Below, one piece after another: positions 1-9,120 of a DNA stretch of 64,000 bases. How positions within the stretch are numbered: position 1 is the first letter of the stretch; each line of letters starts with the position of its first letter. The notes under the pieces are model-generated. The model worked only from the letters and a program-made list of their open reading frames with translations, was not told the origin of the DNA and made no database searches. The DNA is from Candidatus Kryptoniota bacterium (GTDB lineage Bacteria; Bacteroidota; Ignavibacteria; Kryptoniales; JAKASW01). The position numbers and the translations under genes are program-made. The stretch is taken from contig JAHECO010000008.1 in NCBI GenBank assembly GCA_024641705.1, positions 62,001 to 126,000 of the forward strand, in the 5' to 3' direction.

Positions 1-1060
1 TGTTGCTCCCCAGGAAATTGATGTACCAGTCGTCAAAGCCGTAACTGCAGTTCGCGAAAAGGATATGACGTTGCAGATCTATCGGAGCAGATGAAGAATC
101 GGTAAAGGGTACAGTAAACCCGAACGTTGCTACGCTGTCGACGTTTATTGTGCCGCCGACCGGAGTCATGCTGGTTCCGTCCTGCGAGGGTATGTCACCC
201 ATCATGTAGGCGTTCACAAAAACGCAATTCGTCACCGACAGCCACCACCAGTACGATGATTCGAAGGTATACATCATCGTGTTCAAGAAAGTGCAGTGGT
301 TGAATGAGACGTAGTCGGCATATTCCGGAGATTCCTGCATATAGGCATATCCGCAGTTCGCTATGGTGCAATTTTCGAAAATCAGCGTGTCGGTGTGCCA
401 GGTTGTGCTTTGATACGTCCAGGAAACCGGTCTGCCGTAGTAGCGGTAGTGCGGATCGGTCATGTTCCGGAAATAAGTATTGGTGATCTTTGCACGGAAG
501 TGTTTGCACGCCGGCTCTATAGCCCCACCGCCGTTGCCTATGCTCATGTAGTCGATTATACAGCCATCAAATACTGCGCGCTCGCCTTTTCCGCTCAAGT
601 TTGCGAGAGAATCATCCTCCAGCACGATACTCGAACCGACTTGCGCTCCGCTCGTTCTGGCGCACAGGATCCAGACATTCTTCATGGTGAGATCGCCATA
701 ACAGTCGAAATTAAACGTCGTCGTCACGCCGCCGCTGGTGGTCCATACTATCTGGGGCAAAGCTTCCGCCTGAGAAGGACCCGGATCCGGTCCTATAATG
801 TAAAGATGTGAATGAGGCGGCGTCGTGATGGTGGCGGTCAGAATGTAGTAACCGTAGGGTTCCAACTTGAAAACGGTGTTCGACAGGTTATCGGTGTGAT
901 TAATTGAATCAGCTACGATGATGTCACCGATAGCGTTGTTGAGATTCCCTTCGGTACTTGTGGTAAGATCACTGGTGACCACCACGGTATCCGTCTGTGC
1001 GTACAGCGATACCGGGATCATGATTGCCGCAAGGAGCAAAGACCATAGAAAATGTTTCAT
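1..1060 (-). CDS. Secreted beta-helix-like protein, receptor partner, copy 1 (partial)
   Basis: This is the 5' part (353 codons) of a gene that runs off the left edge. It starts at the ATG at 1058-1060. It begins with a Sec signal peptide (MKHFLWSLLLAAIMIPVSLYA), and the mature part is rich in short Asn/Thr/Cys-bearing strands such as 'NCTIANCGYAYMQ' and 'FNHCTFLNTMMY', typical of right-handed parallel beta-helix proteins. It is strikingly similar over its whole visible length to the complete 618-residue protein at 41951-43807, so the missing end probably carries a T9SS sorting domain. It lies about 110 bases downstream of a TonB-dependent receptor, exactly as its paralogue does. No catalytic motif of a lyase or hydrolase was recognised. 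A role as a surface glycan-binding partner of the receptor, standing in for the absent SusD, is inference. Confidence 0.85.
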   Translation of the reverse strand, partial: MKHFLWSLLLAAIMIPVSLYAQTDTVVVTSDLTTSTEGNLNNAIGDIIVADSINHTDNLSNTVFKLEPYGYYILTATITTPPHSHLYIIGPDPGPSQAEALPQIVWTTSGGVTTTFNFDCYGDLTMKNVWILCARTSGAQVGSSIVLEDDSLANLSGKGERAVFDGCIIDYMSIGNGGGAIEPACKHFRAKITNTYFRNMTDPHYRYYGRPVSWTYQSTTWHTDTLIFENCTIANCGYAYMQESPEYADYVSFNHCTFLNTMMYTFESSYWWWLSVTNCVFVNAYMMGDIPSQDGTSMTPVGGTINVDSVATFGFTVPFTDSSSAPIDLQRHILFANCSYGFDDWYINFLGSN

Positions 1061-1172
1061 GTTACTTCTCCTTCTGATTGTTTTTGATATCACTCGAAAA
1101 CTCGTCTGCGAAGAATCCTTCCGGGGATAACGGAAGCAGAGTCCACCCGGCAAGGCTCGGAATCTATCTTCT

Positions 1173-4100
1173 TCATAGGGTATACCTGATTCCCAAGTTG
1201 GCAGTAAGACCGTAGTACTGCTGAGAAGTGAATCCACCGATCGCATTCTCGGCAGCCATATTTGTCTCGCTGTTGAGGTTGTTGGCATCGAAATACAACT
1301 GAAGCCCTTCCCACGGCAGCATCTGTCTTGCCGAAGCATCTATGCGGAAATAGTCCTTGGAAAAACCGTCCTGCTCCGGATAGGCTCCGACAAAGGTTGC
1401 AGAGTTCCCCTGGAAGGTGAAAGACACACGGGCAGAGAATCCTTTGTAATCATAGCCGATGTAGCTGTTCATTATATCGTTGGGCTGATACACCAGCCGG
1501 CCAGCACGTGTACTGTCGGTGAACTGCGTAATTACCCCTCTGACTGCTTTTTCGTCGAAGTAAGGATACGTTGCTTTCGACCATATGTGGGTGTAGTTGA
1601 TGCCGAACACGACTCCGTTCAGCGGGGACGGCAAATACCAGAACCTCGTCTCAAAATCGGTCTCGATCCCCTTTACATAGGCCGTGTAAGGGCTGTTGAT
1701 GAAAGTGTAGAGGGTAGCGTCATCGTCCGCGGATGTCAGATAAGGAGCAAATGAATTCAGGGAGTCGAGTCCCGTTACGCCGAATCTGTCGTAGACCGTT
1801 TTGCTGTGGAGGTGGTATGACGTTGAATATGTGAAATGATGCACTTCCTTGTAGAAGCCTCCGATAGACAGAAGTCCGATGCTGTTGCTGTGGAGCGTGA
1901 TCAGGAAATCATGGTTGTACGCCTGTGCCGGTTTAAGCTTTGGGTTGCCCGCATAGACGCTGTGGGGAGAATCGGCTGAGATATTGAAATGCGGCGAAAG
2001 CTGAGTGTAGTCGGGCCGCGCAAGAGTCTGGGTATACGAGTAGCGCACGTCAGCCCAGTCGGTGATGTCATATTTCGCCTGTACCATGGGGAGCCAGTAA
2101 TGATTCTGCGGATAGATCGTTACCGTATCGGAGTTTTGAAATATCGGCTGGCGTTCATCCAGGAGATTGTACGCGAGGTACAGTCCCTTGACCTGTTCAT
2201 ATCGTGCGCCGCCAACCACCATGAGATCCGGTCCCAAATCCACTTCCGCCATTGCGTACGCGGCATAATACTTCTCGATGTATTTGTAATCGTTGGGAAG
2301 TCTCTGGTAAAGGCCGTCAAACCATCCCCCGGCAGAACTCGGTGCAAGGAGCGAAGGAGTGGTGCTTATATAGTTGATCATCCAATTAAGCACACTTGGG
2401 TTGCAGGCCCAATACACCCTTCCGAATTTATCATTCAAGAAACTCTCCATGAGCTTCGGATCGGTGGAGGTGAAGTTCGATGCCACCAGCTGATTCGTTC
2501 TGCCGAAGACCAGATTCGGATAATAATTCATTACAGAATCCACAACCTGACGATTTATGTCGGTGGCGCCGGTACCCCCACGGTTGATCGAAATGTACGG
2601 CGTGTTCTGATCGTTCATATGATAGTTGTAACGGTATTGGCCGCCAAACTTGAAGAATCCCGACACATTTCGGCTGATGCTCACCGGAATTTTGAAATCG
2701 CCCTTATAGACCTGATCATTCTCGCGATAATCGGAGCTGAACAGACTCGTCGAACCGAGCAGGGTTGTACTATCAGGGCCGTAGTTCACGAAATGCACAA
2801 GATCTTCAGGGACTATGTTCGTGTCGCCTGTGACGGAATTCGTGAGCGCATTGTTCTGGAAAAATTGATAATAAGGCGAAGATGGAAGGTGATTTCTGGA
2901 ATAAGTATTGGCCGCCCTGATATCGATCGACATAAACCCGAAGTCGTTGGTAAGCTGCAGGGTATTCACTGCAAGGTCCGTGTTGCCGTTTGCTCCCCTG
3001 TAATAGAAATCTATGTCGTGGTTGATGCTGTTGTAATTCAAGGTCGTATTATAATCCTGGTAATTTGAATTCAGACGGCTGAACATGTTGATCGATTTGA
3101 TGGAGCCGGAGGGCGACCTGTAGTCCAGTATCAAATTGCCACCATATCGCTTCCGGGTTTCTGTATGGCGGTTGAGGGTAACGTTAGTCACGCGAACAGG
3201 CCTGTACCCGGTCGGGCGGAGGTACGAAGCTGCGGTCTGGTAATTCGCGTTCATGTTATCTGCGCTGCGGTCATACTGTTCAAGATTTCCAAGCACATAA
3301 ACGCCCAGCTTTTCATCGAAGAAACGGTTGCTCAATGATGCCACCGCACGGTAGTTCCCGTACGTGTTGCTTTTCTGAGTGTAGCCGGATTGCCACAACG
3401 CATCGCCGTGGATACCAGACGGGGCTTCCCTCAACTCCATGTTCACGTAGCCACCGATAGCGTTTGCCTCCATGTCGGGGGTAAGAGTCTTATAGACCTC
3501 GATAGTTTTTATCATGTACGGGGTCACCATGGTGAGGTCGACGCTTCTGTCGTTATTGATTACCCCGGTAAAGCCTGGCCCCAATGTGGACAGAGAAGTT
3601 GCGCCAATTTGAGCGCTTCCTGTGGAAGCGAGCGTTATTCCACTGACCGCTACCTCATTATACTGCGGAGCCAAACCTCTTATCACGACTTTCTGAGCTT
3701 CGCCCGAGCTTTGCGTAACCGAGATACCTGGCAGACGGCTTATCGCCTGCGCCGCGTTGAAGTCCGGCAGTTCCTGGATCTTGGCGTCCGAAACGACGTT
3801 CACGATTTTGTCTGAAGTGAGCTGCTGATTGATAGCTTGTATTTGCCCCTGGGCTTGCGCCGTCACGACGACAACCTTTCCCTGGATGGCAGTCGCTACC
3901 AGGTAGAAATCCTTCTGCAGCGTTTCGTTATCAGGCACGTTCACCGATTCGCTCGCGGGGACGTATCCGACATAGGTCACGACCAATATCTGCGCACCCG
4001 AGGGTGCATTGTAGATCGTGTATCCCCCGTTGAGATCCGTCGAGGCCCCGATGCTTGTACCTTTCACAAGTACTGTAGCGCCCGGCAACGCGTCGCTCGT

Positions 4101-4268
4101 TGCCTTGTCAAATACCCTCCCTTTGATCGTCCCGGTGGCCATGAGGGACTGAGCCGTCAGCAGGAGCACAGCTCCTCCGATGAGAAATGCTCTTGCAGGG
4201 GGACGATGGCCGACCCGGCCCGACAGGAGCCGGACACCCGTTGTGAATGAACCCAATAATCTTTTCAC
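1173..4268 (-). CDS. TonB-dependent outer-membrane receptor, copy 1
   Basis: A 1031-residue receptor expected to import oligosaccharides across the outer membrane using TonB energy. The start is GTG at 4266-4268, preceded at good spacing by the ribosome site GGGAGG. A long signal sequence ends near residue 44. A carboxypeptidase-regulatory-like domain follows (about 47-125; 'GTIKGRVFDKATSDALPGA'). The plug domain is at about 155-290 ('LPDFNAAQAISRLPGISV', 'KVVIRGLAPQYNEVAVSG'), and the rest is a 22-strand-type barrel ending in an aromatic-containing strand 'LGIRYTL'. It is closely similar to the receptor at 43878-46928. It sits between a GPH symporter upstream and a beta-helix-like secreted protein downstream. 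No SusD partner is present. The substrate is inferred to be xylo-oligosaccharides from the surrounding hydrolases. Confidence 0.95.
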   Translation of the reverse strand: MKRLLGSFTTGVRLLSGRVGHRPPARAFLIGGAVLLLTAQSLMATGTIKGRVFDKATSDALPGATVLVKGTSIGASTDLNGGYTIYNAPSGAQILVVTYVGYVPASESVNVPDNETLQKDFYLVATAIQGKVVVVTAQAQGQIQAINQQLTSDKIVNVVSDAKIQELPDFNAAQAISRLPGISVTQSSGEAQKVVIRGLAPQYNEVAVSGITLASTGSAQIGATSLSTLGPGFTGVINNDRSVDLTMVTPYMIKTIEVYKTLTPDMEANAIGGYVNMELREAPSGIHGDALWQSGYTQKSNTYGNYRAVASLSNRFFDEKLGVYVLGNLEQYDRSADNMNANYQTAASYLRPTGYRPVRVTNVTLNRHTETRKRYGGNLILDYRSPSGSIKSINMFSRLNSNYQDYNTTLNYNSINHDIDFYYRGANGNTDLAVNTLQLTNDFGFMSIDIRAANTYSRNHLPSSPYYQFFQNNALTNSVTGDTNIVPEDLVHFVNYGPDSTTLLGSTSLFSSDYRENDQVYKGDFKIPVSISRNVSGFFKFGGQYRYNYHMNDQNTPYISINRGGTGATDINRQVVDSVMNYYPNLVFGRTNQLVASNFTSTDPKLMESFLNDKFGRVYWACNPSVLNWMINYISTTPSLLAPSSAGGWFDGLYQRLPNDYKYIEKYYAAYAMAEVDLGPDLMVVGGARYEQVKGLYLAYNLLDERQPIFQNSDTVTIYPQNHYWLPMVQAKYDITDWADVRYSYTQTLARPDYTQLSPHFNISADSPHSVYAGNPKLKPAQAYNHDFLITLHSNSIGLLSIGGFYKEVHHFTYSTSYHLHSKTVYDRFGVTGLDSLNSFAPYLTSADDDATLYTFINSPYTAYVKGIETDFETRFWYLPSPLNGVVFGINYTHIWSKATYPYFDEKAVRGVITQFTDSTRAGRLVYQPNDIMNSYIGYDYKGFSARVSFTFQGNSATFVGAYPEQDGFSKDYFRIDASARQMLPWEGLQLYFDANNLNSETNMAAENAIGGFTSQQYYGLTANLGIRYTL

Positions 4269-4365
4269 GAGAAAGCCTCCCTATTTTGTGTCTGCAGTCT
4301 CCTGTCCTGATGATCCCGCAAGCGGGCCGCGCGTCTCAGGATCCGATAGTCAACCGGAATCCCTC

Positions 4366-4394
4366 CCCGCCCTACCCGGTTGGATAAGGGCGGG
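4366..4394 (-). other. Intercistronic hairpin between symporter and receptor genes
   Basis: A perfect 8-base inverted repeat, CCCGCCCT/AGGGCGGG with a 13-base loop, lies in the 282-base gap between the GPH symporter and the receptor. No T-run follows it on the minus strand, so it is not a standard terminator. It could stabilise or separately set the level of receptor mRNA. Nothing else was recognised in this gap. Confidence 0.45.
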
Positions 4395-4550
4395 ATCGAC
4401 CTTAAGGAGAAGCAAACTCTTTGGTAAACCGATTTATTCCGTCCGACAACCTCCTTCGAGCGGCACACGTCGCCGCTGCGGTGGAGAGCGGATTCTTCAA
4501 CCTCATTCATCGCCTCTGGCCACGCACTCAATTCCCGCGGACTCATTGTC

Positions 4551-5972
4551 TCATCCCCCTTCCGGAGCTTCTGCAGTGCCGGGAATCCCGCGGCGAGCCG
4601 TTAAGTCTTCTTCAATCTTTATCATCATCTTGTTTGTCAGCGGATAGAACAGCATCAGCAGCCCACCGACCACCCCGAGGACAGCCGGATAAACGCTGAG
4701 CAGGAGTATGATGCCGCCGACCGATTCCGGGGTCTGCGGCCGGTTGGCAACGAAGCCGTGGTAGGCAAGAATCCACCCGACAATTGCGCCGCCGAGAGTA
4801 AGCCCGAGCTTCAATGAGAAAAGCGACGCCGCCATCACCAGCCCGGTCGCCCGCCTCTCGTTCTTCCACTCCGAATAGTCGGCAGTGTCCGTGTACATGG
4901 CCCACTGCAGAACGGAAACCGGTCCGAAGAAGAACGACACCATGAGATTAAGCCCGTAAATCAGGAGGACATTCTGCGGCTGCATGAAGTAGAAGAACAC
5001 GTTCAGCACGGCGCTGGCGATCAGGAACCAGAGATATGTGTTCTTCTTGTCGAGGAGCCTGGAAAACCAATTCGTCAGGATCGCACCTGTTATCGTGGCC
5101 AGCGTCCCGGTGAGCATGAATGAAGACGCGAAAGTCTCGAAGGAGAGATTGATCGCGGTTCCGAAGAGGTCCAGGTGCTGACCCCCGACATAGTATTTGA
5201 AATAGTACATTATCGACGAGTTGCGCATCACTATGTACATCAGCTGGAATACCGTAGCGCCGGCGATAAGGAGCCAGGGTTTGTTCGAAAACAAATCGCC
5301 GAGGTCGCGCCTGAAATTTGTCTTCTGCCCCTTCGGAGGAAAAACCCTCTCTTTCGTGGTCATGAAAGTGACCATGAAGAGAACGAATGCCAGTCCGGAG
5401 AGACAACCCATCGCCCACTGCCATCCGAGAGTCTCGTTCCCCTTGCCGAAGTAGTTCACGAGCGACATCGTCACGGCCTGAACGATGAAACCGCCAGCGA
5501 ATGCCGAGACAAAGCGGTAGGACGAGAGGACCGTCCGCTGTTCAGAATTGGGCGTGATGACCCCCATCAACGCCGAATAAGGCACATTGATGGCAGAATA
5601 GAGCATCATCATGAATGAATAAGTGACGTAGGCGTAGATGAGCTTCCCGGAGGTGTCGAAACCGGGAGTCGTGAACGTGAGTACACCGATGATGCCGAAC
5701 GGAAGCGCGAACCAGAGGAGATACGGACGGAATTTGCCCCAACGGGTGTGCGTGCGGTCGGAGATCATGCCGATTATAGGATCGAAGAACGCGTCCCAGA
5801 TTCGCGTTACCAGGAACATCGTCCCTACCGCCGCCGCAGGAAGACCGAATACATCGGTATAGAAGTAGAGAAGAAAGAGTATGAAGGTCTGGAAAAAGAG
5901 ATTCGACGCGGTATCGCCGAGGCTATACCCGATCTTTTCCTTTAAAGACAAATTGCCCGTATTTGTCTGCAC
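4551..5972 (-). CDS. GPH-family (MelB/XynB-like) sugar:cation symporter, copy 1
   Basis: A 473-residue inner-membrane carrier with about 12 predicted helices. It belongs to the glycoside-pentoside-hexuronide:cation symporter family: the signature 'DAFFDPIIGMISDRTHTRWG' lies at about residues 60-79, and 'MYTDTADYSEWKNERRATG' marks the second-half motif. Members move xylosides, melibiose or glucuronides with H+ or Na+. The start chosen is GTG at 5970-5972, because 'LSLKEKIGYSLGD' matches the usual family N-terminus; the ribosome site in front is weak. A 21-base hairpin lies directly after the start codon (see the entry at 5947). The gene follows GH3 and precedes a TonB receptor, so import of xylo-oligosaccharides or xylosides is the likely job. 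A diverged paralogue lies at 47412-48965. Confidence 0.92.
   Translation of the reverse strand: MQTNTGNLSLKEKIGYSLGDTASNLFFQTFILFLLYFYTDVFGLPAAAVGTMFLVTRIWDAFFDPIIGMISDRTHTRWGKFRPYLLWFALPFGIIGVLTFTTPGFDTSGKLIYAYVTYSFMMMLYSAINVPYSALMGVITPNSEQRTVLSSYRFVSAFAGGFIVQAVTMSLVNYFGKGNETLGWQWAMGCLSGLAFVLFMVTFMTTKERVFPPKGQKTNFRRDLGDLFSNKPWLLIAGATVFQLMYIVMRNSSIMYYFKYYVGGQHLDLFGTAINLSFETFASSFMLTGTLATITGAILTNWFSRLLDKKNTYLWFLIASAVLNVFFYFMQPQNVLLIYGLNLMVSFFFGPVSVLQWAMYTDTADYSEWKNERRATGLVMAASLFSLKLGLTLGGAIVGWILAYHGFVANRPQTPESVGGIILLLSVYPAVLGVVGGLLMLFYPLTNKMMIKIEEDLTARRGIPGTAEAPEGG
5947..5967 (-). repeat. Hairpin repeat, copy at symporter start
   Basis: On the minus strand the arms GACAAAT and ATTTGTC flank the loop ACGGGCA, just after the GTG start of the symporter. 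The element is repeated 186 bases upstream (6133-6153) with the same loop and a compensating base-pair change. It may be a translational control structure or part of a duplicated gene 5' end. Confidence 0.6.
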
Positions 5973-5999
5973 GACACGCCCTGGTTTTGGTTTAACTTC

Positions 6000-6157
6000 T
6001 TAAATCACTTTGCCATTAAAAGAGTCTACTTTCTCAGACGCGGGTTTTGTTTTTCTTGTGCTTGGGAGTCTAGTCGCCGGTGTTCGGCTCGAGAATTTGC
6101 CGCTTAACATCTCACCGGCTTTTTCGATGGTAGACAAAATGCCCGTTTTTGTCCGCA
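6000..6157 (-). CDS. Possible 52-codon leader ORF resembling the symporter N-terminus
   Basis: A GTG-initiated frame (6155-6157) with an upstream AGAGGT-like ribosome site encodes 52 residues and stops at 6000-6002, 28 bases before the symporter start. Its first residues, MRTKTGILSTIEKAG, line up with the symporter's MQTNTGNLSLKEKIG (9 of 15 identical), and the similarity is visible in the DNA too. It is therefore either a remnant of a tandem duplication of the symporter 5' end or a leader peptide. The remainder (Lys/Ser/Thr-rich) resembles nothing recognised. Translation is not demonstrated. Confidence 0.35.
6133..6153 (-). repeat. Hairpin repeat, upstream copy
   Basis: On the minus strand the arms GACAAAA and TTTTGTC flank the same ACGGGCA loop as the copy at 5947-5967. 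The seventh pair is A:T here and T:A there, so both halves changed together. It lies between GH3 and the symporter, inside the small leader ORF. Confidence 0.6.
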
Positions 6158-6193
6158 CGACTCGCCCTTACCTCTATTTGCTACGATTTCACT

Positions 6194-8512
6194 TCAAGAT
6201 ACATGCAATACAACTTTCCTCAAGTCCTCATCGCGGGAGGAATTGCCGACCATTATTTCAAAGTCGCCCGGCTCGACCTTCCGGACCATGTCTACCGCCG
6301 TAAATGAAAGTAGATCCGGGGAAATTGTCAATGCGACCGTTCTTGTCTCACCAGGCTCAAGTGAGATTCTGCTGAATCCACGAAGTTCTTTCACCGGCCG
6401 GGTGACCGAGCTCACAACGTCGCGGATGTACATCTGCACGACTTCCTGTCCGGCAATCCTGCCGGTATTCTTGACGTCCACGAGGACCCTGGTCCTCTCG
6501 TCGGCCGAGATCGTCGGTTTCTCAAGCCTCACATTGCTGAAGCCGAAAGTGGTGTAGCTCAGTCCATAGCCGAAAGGAAAGAGGGGCGATATGTCGTCAA
6601 AAAGGTAACCCCTGCGCGCGGACGGCTTGTAGTTATAGTAGCACGGGATGTGGCCGACCGACCTGGGAATCGAAATCGGAAGTTTCCCGGCCGGATTGTA
6701 TTCTCCGAAGAGCACCTCCGCGATCGCGCGTCCCGACTCCTGCCCGAGATACCAACACTCAAGTATCGCCGGTACGTTGTCGTTCAGATAAGCGATTGAA
6801 ATAGGCCTCCCGTTGAAGAGCACAGCCACCACCGGCTTGCCTGTCCCGAGAATGGCTTCCACCAGCTCGTTCTGTCTTCCCACCAGGTCGAGATCTGCCC
6901 TGTCGCCCAGATGCGTCTTTCCCCAGGCCTCTCTTGAGGTCTGTTCGTTATCTCCAAGCGCGAGTACCACGATATCGGCTTTTCGCGCGGTCTCGACCGC
7001 TGCGGTGATCATCCTGCGGTCCTCGTCCGGGTCGGGAAGTGTGACAAGATCTTCGTTCCAGCTTCCACCGACGGTTATCTTGCATCCTTCGCTGTAAAGG
7101 ACTCTGATCCCACCGCCAACCTTTTCCTTTATGCCCTCCAGCACGGTCGTGTAATATTTCGGGACACCGCTGTAACCGCCGAGCATCACCCTGTCGGCAT
7201 TCGGACCGATCACGGCGATGGTTCCCATCTTCTTTGGATCAATGGGCAGCACGTTTCCCTCATTCCTGAGAAGCGTCACGGTCTCCCGCGCGGCTCTCAG
7301 GGCAATGGTTCGGTCGCTTTCGAGTTTCCGGTCGTTCTGTATTCCTTCGGGGTCGACATAGGGATCGTCGAACAGACCCAGCTTGAATTTGTACGCCAGA
7401 AGGGATCCTACGAGTTCATCCAGGACTGACTCGGCGAGCTTTCCATCCCTGACGAGGGAGGTGAGATTGGGATAGCAGTCTATATCCGGAAGTTCGATAT
7501 TCACCCCGGCTGCGGCCGCGAGGAGAGCGGCCTCGCTCTTGTCCTTTGCAACCGAGTGGCTCTCTGTTTCTGGTTTCTCGTCCAACTCGGTTATCGCGTA
7601 GTAATCCGAGACCACATATCCTTTGAACCCCCACTCGCCGCGGAGAACATCGCGGAGCAGCCATCTGTTCGCGTGAGATGGTACGCCGTCTATTTCGTTG
7701 TATGAAGCCATCACGCTTACCGGCCCTGCATTCTGGATGACGTCCCTGAATGGATAGAGAAAGACATCCCTCAGCACGCGCTCCGACACGTTGACCGGAC
7801 CGCAGTTGGAACCGGACTCCGGCTGGCCGTGGGCAGCAAAATGTTTCAGCGTCGCGATAACCCTTTTCTTGTCCGAGAAGCTGGCGTCGCCCTGGAAGCC
7901 TCTGACTGCGGCAATCCCCATTTGCGAGATGAGATACGGATCTTCACCGAAGGTCTCTTCGACTCTTCCCCAGCGCGGCTCGCGGGCAACGTCCAGGACG
8001 GGTGTAAGGGCCTGGTGAGCGCCGCGGGCACGGGCATCAAGGGCGATGGCCGTATAGATTTCTTCCACTAACGGCGGGTCGAACGTAGAGGCCAGACCGA
8101 TCGGCTGAGGATAGCTCGTCGCTTCCCTGGCGGCAAGGCCGTGCAGACATTCCTCGTGAAATACGACGGGAATGCCGAGCCTTGTCTCATCGATAAAGTA
8201 CTTCTGCAGGGCGTTGGCCAGTTCCGCCATCTCAACCGGGTTCAAGCCGCCTCCCGTATCGCTCAATCTCCCTATCTGACCAATGCCGTCTCTGAAATAC
8301 TGCGCAAGGTTATCGAGGTTAAGTCTGCCTTTGTCATCGAACAAAATTGTCTTCTTCTGCCCCCAGACACCCAACATCTGGGCGACCTTCTCATCAAGCG
8401 TCATCCGGCTAAGCAGATCTGCCACTCTTACCTCAACCCGCAAGCGGGGGTTCCTGTAATCGAGCAGCTCGTCCTGCCTTATCGATTCTCCAACAGGAAG
8501 TCTGTCAACCAT
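6194..8512 (-). CDS. Glycoside hydrolase family 3 (beta-xylosidase/beta-glucosidase)
   Basis: A 772-residue GH3 enzyme that releases terminal beta-linked xylose or glucose. It has the N-terminal TIM-barrel domain (about 25-330), including 'FHEECLHG' (about 118-125), a form common in GH3 beta-xylosidases, and the catalytic Asp303 in 'GYVVSDYYA'. The alpha/beta sandwich domain covers about 400-610, and a C-terminal fibronectin-III-like domain follows ('VLVDVKNTGRIAGQEVVQMY'). No signal peptide is visible at the start (MVDRLPVGESIRQ), so the protein should be cytoplasmic and act on imported oligomers. It is the first gene after the promoter/operator at 8933-8975 and leads a unit with the symporter, receptor and beta-helix-like genes. 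Choosing between xylosidase and glucosidase needs assay; the context favours xylosidase. Confidence 0.93.
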   Translation of the reverse strand: MVDRLPVGESIRQDELLDYRNPRLRVEVRVADLLSRMTLDEKVAQMLGVWGQKKTILFDDKGRLNLDNLAQYFRDGIGQIGRLSDTGGGLNPVEMAELANALQKYFIDETRLGIPVVFHEECLHGLAAREATSYPQPIGLASTFDPPLVEEIYTAIALDARARGAHQALTPVLDVAREPRWGRVEETFGEDPYLISQMGIAAVRGFQGDASFSDKKRVIATLKHFAAHGQPESGSNCGPVNVSERVLRDVFLYPFRDVIQNAGPVSVMASYNEIDGVPSHANRWLLRDVLRGEWGFKGYVVSDYYAITELDEKPETESHSVAKDKSEAALLAAAAGVNIELPDIDCYPNLTSLVRDGKLAESVLDELVGSLLAYKFKLGLFDDPYVDPEGIQNDRKLESDRTIALRAARETVTLLRNEGNVLPIDPKKMGTIAVIGPNADRVMLGGYSGVPKYYTTVLEGIKEKVGGGIRVLYSEGCKITVGGSWNEDLVTLPDPDEDRRMITAAVETARKADIVVLALGDNEQTSREAWGKTHLGDRADLDLVGRQNELVEAILGTGKPVVAVLFNGRPISIAYLNDNVPAILECWYLGQESGRAIAEVLFGEYNPAGKLPISIPRSVGHIPCYYNYKPSARRGYLFDDISPLFPFGYGLSYTTFGFSNVRLEKPTISADERTRVLVDVKNTGRIAGQEVVQMYIRDVVSSVTRPVKELRGFSRISLEPGETRTVALTISPDLLSFTAVDMVRKVEPGDFEIMVGNSSRDEDLRKVVLHVS

Positions 8513-8930
8513 TTCTCAATTCCATGCCAACCATGCTTTTGTACAAAAATGTGTGATAGCGTTTCGAAGTTTTTTCAATCGTCCCTTTTCCGTCGGATGT
8601 GAATATCGACCAAACCGTTTCCCGCCTCCCCACCGGATGGAAATTCTCCGTAAGGAGCCGCGGCTGGGAAACCGATGAAGTCGGATATGTAGGAAAGTAT
8701 GCGCGCAACTGGAATCGGCTCTTCGTTGTGTCTTTCTTAGTTTGCCGCAAGATTCTGAGACGAAAGGAGCTTCGGAACCTCTACCCTCAAAGAGGTTTCT
8801 CCCGCCAGCCGATGATGGAGCCCTTCTCTTGTTCCCCCTTGCTACAGGGAGACCGACTTCGCTCCGCAGATGCCGGTGAAGAGAGCGCGAAGCCGCGAAA
8901 ATGCCGGCGATCATTGTATCAGTTCAAGCT
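8513..8930 (-). other. Long untranslated leader of the GH3 unit
   Basis: About 420 bases lie between the predicted transcription start and the GH3 ATG. The frames open here on the minus strand have composition unlike the neighbouring genes and match no family. Small inverted repeats are visible, including AACCTCT/AGAGGTT near 8778-8800. No known riboswitch was recognised. Confidence 0.4.
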
Positions 8931-8932
8931 TA

Positions 8933-8975
8933 ATTGAACCGGTTTAATATTACGAAGTGTGGATGTGATTGTCAA
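8933..8975 (-). promoter_or_regulatory. Sigma70-type promoter with LacI-type operator, GH3 unit
   Basis: On the minus strand there is TTGACA (8970-8975), a 17-base spacer and TAATAT (8947-8952). Overlapping and following the -10 box is a 16-base palindrome, ATTAAACCGGTTCAAT (8933-8948), with one mismatched pair. The central AACCGGTT with a CG core is the form of LacI-family operators. Repression by steric block at the start site is the expected mode. A near-identical arrangement lies at 49580-49622, so the two units probably share one regulator encoded elsewhere. Confidence 0.82.
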
Positions 8976-9070
8976 TAAGAAAAAGGACTGATCTGGAGGG
9001 CGGACCCCTTCCGTCTTTTGCCTCTGGTTCCCCAAGCCTTCGGTAATAGGGATAGAGAACGCCGTTTTTC

Positions 9071-9120
9071 GACCAAATAAGCCGACTTATGTCCCGGGAC
9101 TCGCCGGCGTGCATTTGGTC
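9071..9120. repeat. Nested palindromes between GH51 and GH3 units
   Basis: Outer arms GACCAAAT (9071-9078) and ATTTGGTC (9113-9120) enclose ATAAG/CTTAT (9077-9090), the perfect palindrome GTCCCGGGAC (9091-9100) and CGCCGGCG (9102-9109). The surrounding stretch 8976-9376 has no convincing gene and no U-tract terminator. It also contains GGGTAGT/ACTACCC arms about 50-80 bases before the GH51 stop side. The function is unknown; transcript-end structure or protein binding are both possible. Confidence 0.5.

Noticed and set aside
1989-3068. Long plus-strand open frame of 359 codons
   Set aside because: It is the reverse-strand shadow of the TonB receptor. It has no family resemblance, while the minus-strand frame is unmistakable. 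The same applies to the long plus-strand frames at 18513-19796, 51297-52340 and 49751-50959.
8516-8914. 132-codon minus-strand frame upstream of GH3
   Set aside because: Arg/Ser-rich composition unlike the neighbours, no recognisable domain, no ribosome site. Better read as untranslated leader.
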